Positions 58,802-64,000 of a DNA stretch of 64,000 bases are shown piece after piece. The stretch is from NCBI RefSeq assembly GCF_036669915.1, contig NC_089318.1:13177071-13241070 (forward strand). Direction: 5' to 3'. Source of the DNA: Pocillopora verrucosa (lineage: Eukaryota > Cnidaria > Anthozoa > Scleractinia > Pocilloporidae). Numbering within the stretch: the stretch's first letter is position 1; every line of letters starts with the position of its first letter. The notes beneath the pieces are model-generated. The model was not told the origin of the DNA. It searched no databases and saw only the letters and a program-made list of their open reading frames with translations. The position numbers were made by a program, and so were the translations under genes.

Positions 58802-61604
58802 TTAAGGTGGTATGATACCTTCAAAAAGGGAAATTTTTTACATTATTTGAAACATTTTTATTAGTCCCTCCAGTGATAACACTCACTGAGAGATATTGTT
58901 TGGCACTGTTGTTGACACCATCTGTTACTATAGCAACAGGACCACGCCCACCAAACCCTCATTTTACAGGCATCACGCCAACAACAATAACTCTATAACA
59001 AAAAATCCCATGGCTCTGAAATTTTCAGGATGTCTTATGCATAGATGGATCTGTGCAATGAACCTAAAGCATTTTATACAACATGATTATAACCATGTCA
59101 AATAATGAAAAACTTTCACATAAACAAATAATGGGCCCCTTCTGGAAAAAATTTGCCTGCCATTGAATCATCAATTTACCTTTGTACTTTGTTTTAGGTT
59201 TATTGCACAGAAACACCATTCAAGATTTTCTGTGGAAAATTTCATGAAATTATCTTAAATAGTTTTTGAACTGAACATGTTGAGCTACTCGGAGTTCTAT
59301 CAAAATGCAGTTTGATGGAAAAATGCATTTAAAAGTTGTATTTGGGTTTGAAAACCCTCTGTTCAATCTCTGAGCAAAGGAAGTGTCTTAAAATGCTCCA
59401 GCAGCATAAGTAACACCCTCTGCTTGTTGGTTCTTGTCTTCTTTCTTCTTTCTTTGTCCCCTTAGGACCTTTCTCCTCTTTTTCCTTTCCTCGCTGTGTT
59501 TGTACTCAGCACCACAAATTCGATCCATGTCAAGGTGCCTACACCCCTCTTCTGTGTATTTTCCTGGGGAAATTTTGAGTGCTTTTAGAAGCAGTAGAAC
59601 AGTCCTTGCTCCAATATTGAAGTGGCTTATGGCATCAAACAAGCCAAATTCCAGCAAGTCAGCTCCCACGAAAACTTCCTTGGGAATGCGCTCCCACACC
59701 ATTCCATTTACAGCTTCATTCTGGTTTTGGGTTTTTCCATGGAGGCATTTTTCTAACAAAGAATCTTCACTTAATCTTTGGTATACAGGTTTGACTTTTG
59801 CAATCACAGCATCAGGCAAACCAGGAGAATGTTTAAAACTGTTTCTGTCTCGCTTGAAACCACACCAGCTCGAGGGTCCAGTTGGACAGTGGGTGTGAAG
59901 ATCACGCCGTTCACTTGAGGCACAATGGAAGAAACTTGCATGTATTGCCTTTCTCATTCCATTCAAGTCTCCAACATTAGAACGAATAGCAATTCCATAG
60001 TAGTTCTGAAGTTTATCAATCATGGCATCAGTGAGTTTTCCTTTCCCACCGAGAGCAGGAGTTTCTTTCTTTAGTTTTCTGAGTGCTGTGCCAACTCGTT
60101 TTTGCACATGTCCTATACATTCTTTCTTAGCAATTTGTATTCCATCTGCAGAGTAAACATCCTTGACTCTATTGTAACTTTTGCTGTCACCATCTGAATA
60201 CAAGTCAGTATAACGAAGCTTGTGAGTTGCAACAGACCGTCTAAAAATACGATCTGCACCCTCTGATTCCATGGCTGGGGCAGAGCCCTTATAATTAGCT
60301 TTCCAGTTATTGTGTTCTGCCCTCCATCTATGGTACTCCTCACTGTCTTTATCTAAATGGGAGTGAAGCTGACATTTTTTACAAACTTTAGTGAGAGGTT
60401 CTGCATCCAAAACTTTACCAGTATCAATTGACATGACAATCACGCAACCATTCTGTGAAGAATATCCTCTCTTCTGCCAGGTACCGTCACATGAAACGCC
60501 ACAATTCACTAAATCATCTTCACGAGCATGCTGGGCATCCCTGATTTCTTTTGCTGCACTGGACATACCATCCTTAGCAATAACTTTCACATGTTTAGCA
60601 ATCGTTCTTGCATTTTTTTGATATGCCATTGCTGTTGGAGGCGGTGGCATATTCATTAATGAGCAAAATTTCTTCGCTCCACTGTGCCCTCTTCCTATCG
60701 ATCTCATGGAATACACTAAACGCCTATTCGCCTCAAAACTTAAAGTCTGCTTTTTAGATGTCCAAAACTCATGTTTCCAGCCACAACTCTCGCAAAAGAC
60801 TCGAAGACTCGAAGCACATCCCTTCCTTTCTAAGTGGTTTTCCGAAAGCACGATGCTGAATTCTCCACAATCAGCACACCTCATGGCAGAAAATGCCATG
60901 CCGAGTAGCTCCATGTCGACAAACCTGAAGCCCGTTAATGTTGCCTCCTCTTCGTAAGGTTCTTCAACTTTGCCAGGTTTTGATTCCATGGCATCGGACT
61001 TAAGCAAAAGCTTTTCCGAAGACACAGACTTCTTAGTATGTTGACCGAGGGTGTTCGAACCATGTGCTTCTTCTTTCGCTTCTTTCGTCCTCTTGGCATT
61101 TTCTTTCGAAGGTTTCGTGAATTGATTTCCCGAAAACTTCCTTTTAGGACGCCTTATTGCACGATGCTTCGGAGGCATGGTTGTTAACGTGAAAAAAGAA
61201 CGAGAAACAGGATAAAAAACTCAAAACGTCACGCCACTAGTATTGTTGTGAATTTCGCAACGACAATTTTTCGTGTTTCGCAGGCTCATCAACTACGATG
61301 GGCTAATCGTTGTTATGTACGGGGTAACAGAGAGTCCCTTGTCACGCAACGATCGTTTTCCGGGCGAAAACAACTATTGGGGGATTGTTTCTTCACTGTA
61401 AACAAGATAAAAACAAACCTGTTGCCCCTGGCAACCAAAGACCTGGTCTCAAAAATGAGTAAATACTGGACAACAAATAACATTTTCATGAAAAATTAAA
61501 CTGTGGCGTTAATACCAAGTGAAATACGGACCTTTTCCAGCAATAAAAATTTTTAGGTAAAACTTCGAAATTTTTGCCCTTTTTAAGGTATCATACCACC
61601 TTAA
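58802..61604 (-). mobile_element. Intact TTAA-flanked DNA transposon with DDE transposase
   Basis: The left end is TTAA then GGTGGTATGATACCTT; the right end, reversed, is the same, with TTAA on both sides (58802-58805, 61601-61604). Terminal repeats extend about 27 bases with small changes, then diverge. The element is about 2.8 kb and contains one uninterrupted transposase gene on the minus strand. TTAA duplication points to Kolobok or piggyBac; the transposase (next entry) looks Mutator-like/Kolobok-like and not piggyBac. Confidence 0.88.
59388..61178 (-). CDS. Transposase with zinc cluster and DDE core (596 aa)
   Basis: A single 596-residue frame. Residues 1-60 are Lys/Arg-rich, suited to nuclear entry and DNA contact. 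A zinc cluster lies at about 101-132 (CADCGEF, CESCG). The catalytic core shows CDGTWQKRGYSSQNG (Asp231), YSDGDSKSYNR (Asp329 or Asp331), CIGH (354-357) and NQNEAVNG (Glu488), the expected spacing of a DDE integrase fold with an inserted region. HCPTGPSSWC at about 430-439 may bind metal. The C-terminus is basic (RKKRRKVLRGQRKKK). The DGTWQKRG and GDSKSY motifs resemble Mutator-like transposase domain proteins common in invertebrates. All key acids are intact, so it may be active. The start is the first Met, 423 bp inside the right end. Confidence 0.85.
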   Translation of the reverse strand: MPPKHRAIRRPKRKFSGNQFTKPSKENAKRTKEAKEEAHGSNTLGQHTKKSVSSEKLLLKSDAMESKPGKVEEPYEEEATLTGFRFVDMELLGMAFSAMRCADCGEFSIVLSENHLERKGCASSLRVFCESCGWKHEFWTSKKQTLSFEANRRLVYSMRSIGRGHSGAKKFCSLMNMPPPPTAMAYQKNARTIAKHVKVIAKDGMSSAAKEIRDAQHAREDDLVNCGVSCDGTWQKRGYSSQNGCVIVMSIDTGKVLDAEPLTKVCKKCQLHSHLDKDSEEYHRWRAEHNNWKANYKGSAPAMESEGADRIFRRSVATHKLRYTDLYSDGDSKSYNRVKDVYSADGIQIAKKECIGHVQKRVGTALRKLKKETPALGGKGKLTDAMIDKLQNYYGIAIRSNVGDLNGMRKAIHASFFHCASSERRDLHTHCPTGPSSWCGFKRDRNSFKHSPGLPDAVIAKVKPVYQRLSEDSLLEKCLHGKTQNQNEAVNGMVWERIPKEVFVGADLLEFGLFDAISHFNIGARTVLLLLKALKISPGKYTEEGCRHLDMDRICGAEYKHSEERKKRRKVLRGQRKKKEDKNQQAEGVTYAAGAF

Positions 61605-61740
61605 CCCTTTTTCGGATAAACTGTATTGGGTGCTGTCTACAAGAAATCTTGAGAAACAGCCTCAAGGTTTTTGTCCCTTTGTCTTACATTTGCCATGATG
61701 AAGCGCGGGTCTAATGAATACAGTTTTTTTCATAAGTCCT

Positions 61741-63758
61741 TTAAGTGTAAGAGCTCGGAGGATGTCTGCCCTCTGGGACAAGAAATTGGGTTGATCCAAA
61801 TGTTGACTGACACCGGTCAGTAGAATCGGGGTGATAAAACTTCTCACTTTGGTTCCCGTTCATCGAAATCTCTGGTGCACTAAAGTGAAAAATAAGAAGA
61901 AAGACGTTGTTAGAAACTCGTGAAAGGATTCCTTAATGTGCTAAATTATCAAACAAATCATCAATTAAGGACCAGGGGTTTTGGTTCCGCAAATATTTAT
62001 GTCGTTACATGATGAGGGTAGGGGGACAGGGGGGGGGGGGGAAGGGGCAGGCACGGGGGGGGGGGAAGGGAAAGGCACAGGGGGGAAGGGGCAGGCACAG
62101 GGGGGAAGGGACAGGCACAGGGGGGAAGGGACAGGCACAGGGGGGAGGGGGAGAAGAATCGAATTTAGTAGCCTACGTTTAAATAACTGACCTACGTCCA
62201 TGACAAGGACTGCTTTGATTGCTTTTCATATCCGCTGCCCTCTGATAAACGCCGCGTTAAAAACACTAAAAATCCAGAGGACGACACAGCATTTTATTCC
62301 ATAGATACGGTTGATATCTTTCCTTACCCCATGTTGTAAACAAAAATGGCGGGAACCATTATCGCTAACGCGCCGATACTGAACCAGGTGCTCACGTGAC
62401 CTGCAGGGTGCCATTTGAATGGTGATTCGTCGAACAACGTCCAAAAAATGAATCCCAGCGGGGTGACGAGTGACTACAGGATATGTAAATAAAATTACGT
62501 CATCACCAGTGTTTACTTATGAAACGTTGTTCCTTACTGGCTACTTTTTAGCTTATCCATTATCTATTCACTATCGACTTAACTAATCCCTCCTATCCGC
62601 TATGAGAGTCTGCCTCTTGTACCACTCCCTGGAGTAGTGGTGTTGTATTTTATAAAATCAAGATCATAAGAGCAGACTTTTTAACTGAGTATTGTAAGTT
62701 ATTTGGAAATGCGCTGGGTATGGCCTCATTTAACTCCGTGATAGCTCCGGATAGTCACGTACATCTTCTCAACCCACCATATGTGAAACTCAAACCGGTG
62801 ACAACATTTTCACCCGCATTAATATTCCGCGCTTCAAAAATGTGCTCGTTTTGACTTTGGGCTCTCACTTGTTCCTGGTAACTTTTATCATCGTTTTGTT
62901 TGGCTGTTTGTTTAATTGTTTTTATCTTACGGCACACAATCAAAGTATACTCGTGAATGCACCTGTTCTACAAATGTTGAGCATTTGATTTAATCTGCAT
63001 GTCTAGCTAGACGAGAAAAATGCCTAGAGCATGAGTATCAAATAGTTCACTTACCGTGACAATAGCCAGCCAAGTGGCTCCCTCGGCGTGTCTCAGTAGA
63101 TTGGCTCCACCAACATAGGATAAAACGTACATGAGAATAAATATAGTTCCTCTGGTCCCTGAAGTGGAGTCACAACCTGCGGCGCCAAAGAAGCATTGAA
63201 CTCCAAACCACCAACTAGAAATAACACATAAATTCGGTTGAGTAAAAGGTTTTGCAATCGGTCTCTGGCTAGGTCAGCATTTTGAAGATGTGACAGGTCA
63301 AGACTTAACTCCCAAACTGCCACTCTCCACTCGAGAATATTTATTAATGGACACCGACAAACAATCTGAGCGAGTTATCGAGGGGCAACCCGAAAAGCAC
63401 GAACTTTCCAACCACAAAGAGAGGCAGTTATTTTAGTCGCTTCAGAAACCGGGGTGAATCAGTAGATTTGCAAATAAGCCTAGCATAAAGTTTTATGATG
63501 TCAAATCTTGTTTCAGTTAAACAGCTATTAAGAAAAAAGAGAAAATTCAACGAAAACTCACTTTTCCCCAAACTCTTGGATATTGCTAACATTTCCATAC
63601 CACGGCAGAATGTCCAACCAAAACAAAAGTCCCACACAGAGTAGCTGATAAGAAGACGTCCAAAATAGAAAATACAACAAGTTGATGCCTTTCTTTGAGG
63701 ATTGACTTTCCATCTTCACTCCCTTTTCTTCGATCACGTTCATAACGGCTGCTGGAAC
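61741..63758 (-). CDS. CRT-like transporter, gene 3 (3' part; runs off the window)
   Basis: Four minus-strand exons: 63562-63758, 63055-63214, 62328-62473, 61741-61879. They encode VPAAVMNVIEEKGVK through LLFWLDILPWYGN, then WWFGVQCFFGAAGCDSTSG and LRHAEGATWLAIV, TPLGFIFWTLFDESPFKW and AIMVPAIFVYNMG. A 45-residue soluble tail starts APEISMNGNQ and ends PPSSYT. Exon lengths 197 and 160 match gene 2 and 146 matches gene 1. The two 5' exons expected from the neighbours must lie beyond 64000. The tail is about three times longer than in genes 1 and 2. Confidence 0.8.
62010..62160 (+). repeat. G-rich tandem repeat in CRT-like gene 3 last intron
   Basis: Several copies of a ~21-base unit containing GGGACAGGCACAGGGGGGA, preceded by runs of 9-10 G. 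It reads C-rich on the transcribed minus strand. Confidence 0.9.
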
Positions 63759-64000
63759 CTAAAGAGTAAAACCAAATATATCAGCGAGACCCACTGACAA
63801 CCAAGATCGGCCGAGAAATTCTCTTTTCTAGTTGTTACACATTTTCTTGTGAAACAGCCAAGAGAATTTGATGATAAGTTTGTGTATCTTCTTCACCTGG
63901 GCTGAATACCGCTTTTTAAAATTCGAGATGGCGTTACATAATTAATTGTGGTCGACAAAGGAGTGAGGGGTATAGCACATACCATTTAAGTCAAATTATG
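63759..64000. other. Intron of CRT-like gene 3
   Basis: Sequence upstream of the exon ending at 63758; nothing recognised. Confidence 0.5.

Noticed and set aside
59434..59898. 154-codon plus-strand open frame
   Set aside because: Antisense to the transposase C-terminus, which has a full-length frame with catalytic motifs.

Overview
The window is nuclear DNA of an animal. Long genes are cut into many small GT-AG exons, introns are AT-rich, and there are many short inverted-repeat elements. Protein resemblance, gene content and repeat style fit an anthozoan cnidarian (stony coral or sea anemone). The species is an inference. No bacterial, viral or organellar block was seen.

Layout, left to right. 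(1) 1,997-21,885 (+): 38 exons encoding the last ~1,374 residues of a UBR2-type N-recognin E3 ubiquitin ligase; its N-terminus lies left of the window. (2) 23,372-31,544 (-) and 33,396-40,150 (-): two tandem TMEM198-like multi-pass membrane protein genes with the same eight-exon plan. The last intron of the first holds a ~4.5 kb TTAA-flanked transposon with ~1 kb inverted repeats. (3) 40,523-42,445 (+): CHURC1 (Churchill zinc protein), divergent from the second TMEM198-like gene across 372 bp. (4) 43,535-46,214 (-): NUDT14, with two interchangeable versions of its 44-nt second exon. (5) 47,782-52,134, 53,455-57,494 and 61,741-63,758 (all -): a tandem array of three CRT-like (chloroquine-resistance-transporter-like) membrane transporter genes; the third runs off the right edge. 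(6) 58,802-61,604: an apparently intact DNA transposon with a 596-aa DDE transposase, TTAA ends and matching terminal repeats, between CRT-like genes 2 and 3.

Exon models were built by hand from reading frame, splice consensus, intron phase and comparison between paralogues. For UBR2, CHURC1, NUDT14, both TMEM198-like genes and CRT-like gene 2 every intron phase closes in frame. CRT-like gene 1 has one exon boundary uncertain by about 2 nt. CRT-like gene 3 is only partly present.

The non-genic sequence is dominated by short inverted-repeat elements: a TTAA/CCC-ended family, one copy of which sits inside another and shows TTAA targeting; a palindromic family present in about seven copies; an 8-bp-duplication element next to a CRT-like start codon; and a tRNA-like SINE. 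The genes do not form one pathway. The two local tandem duplications (TMEM198-like, CRT-like) and the exon duplication in NUDT14 are the main biological points.
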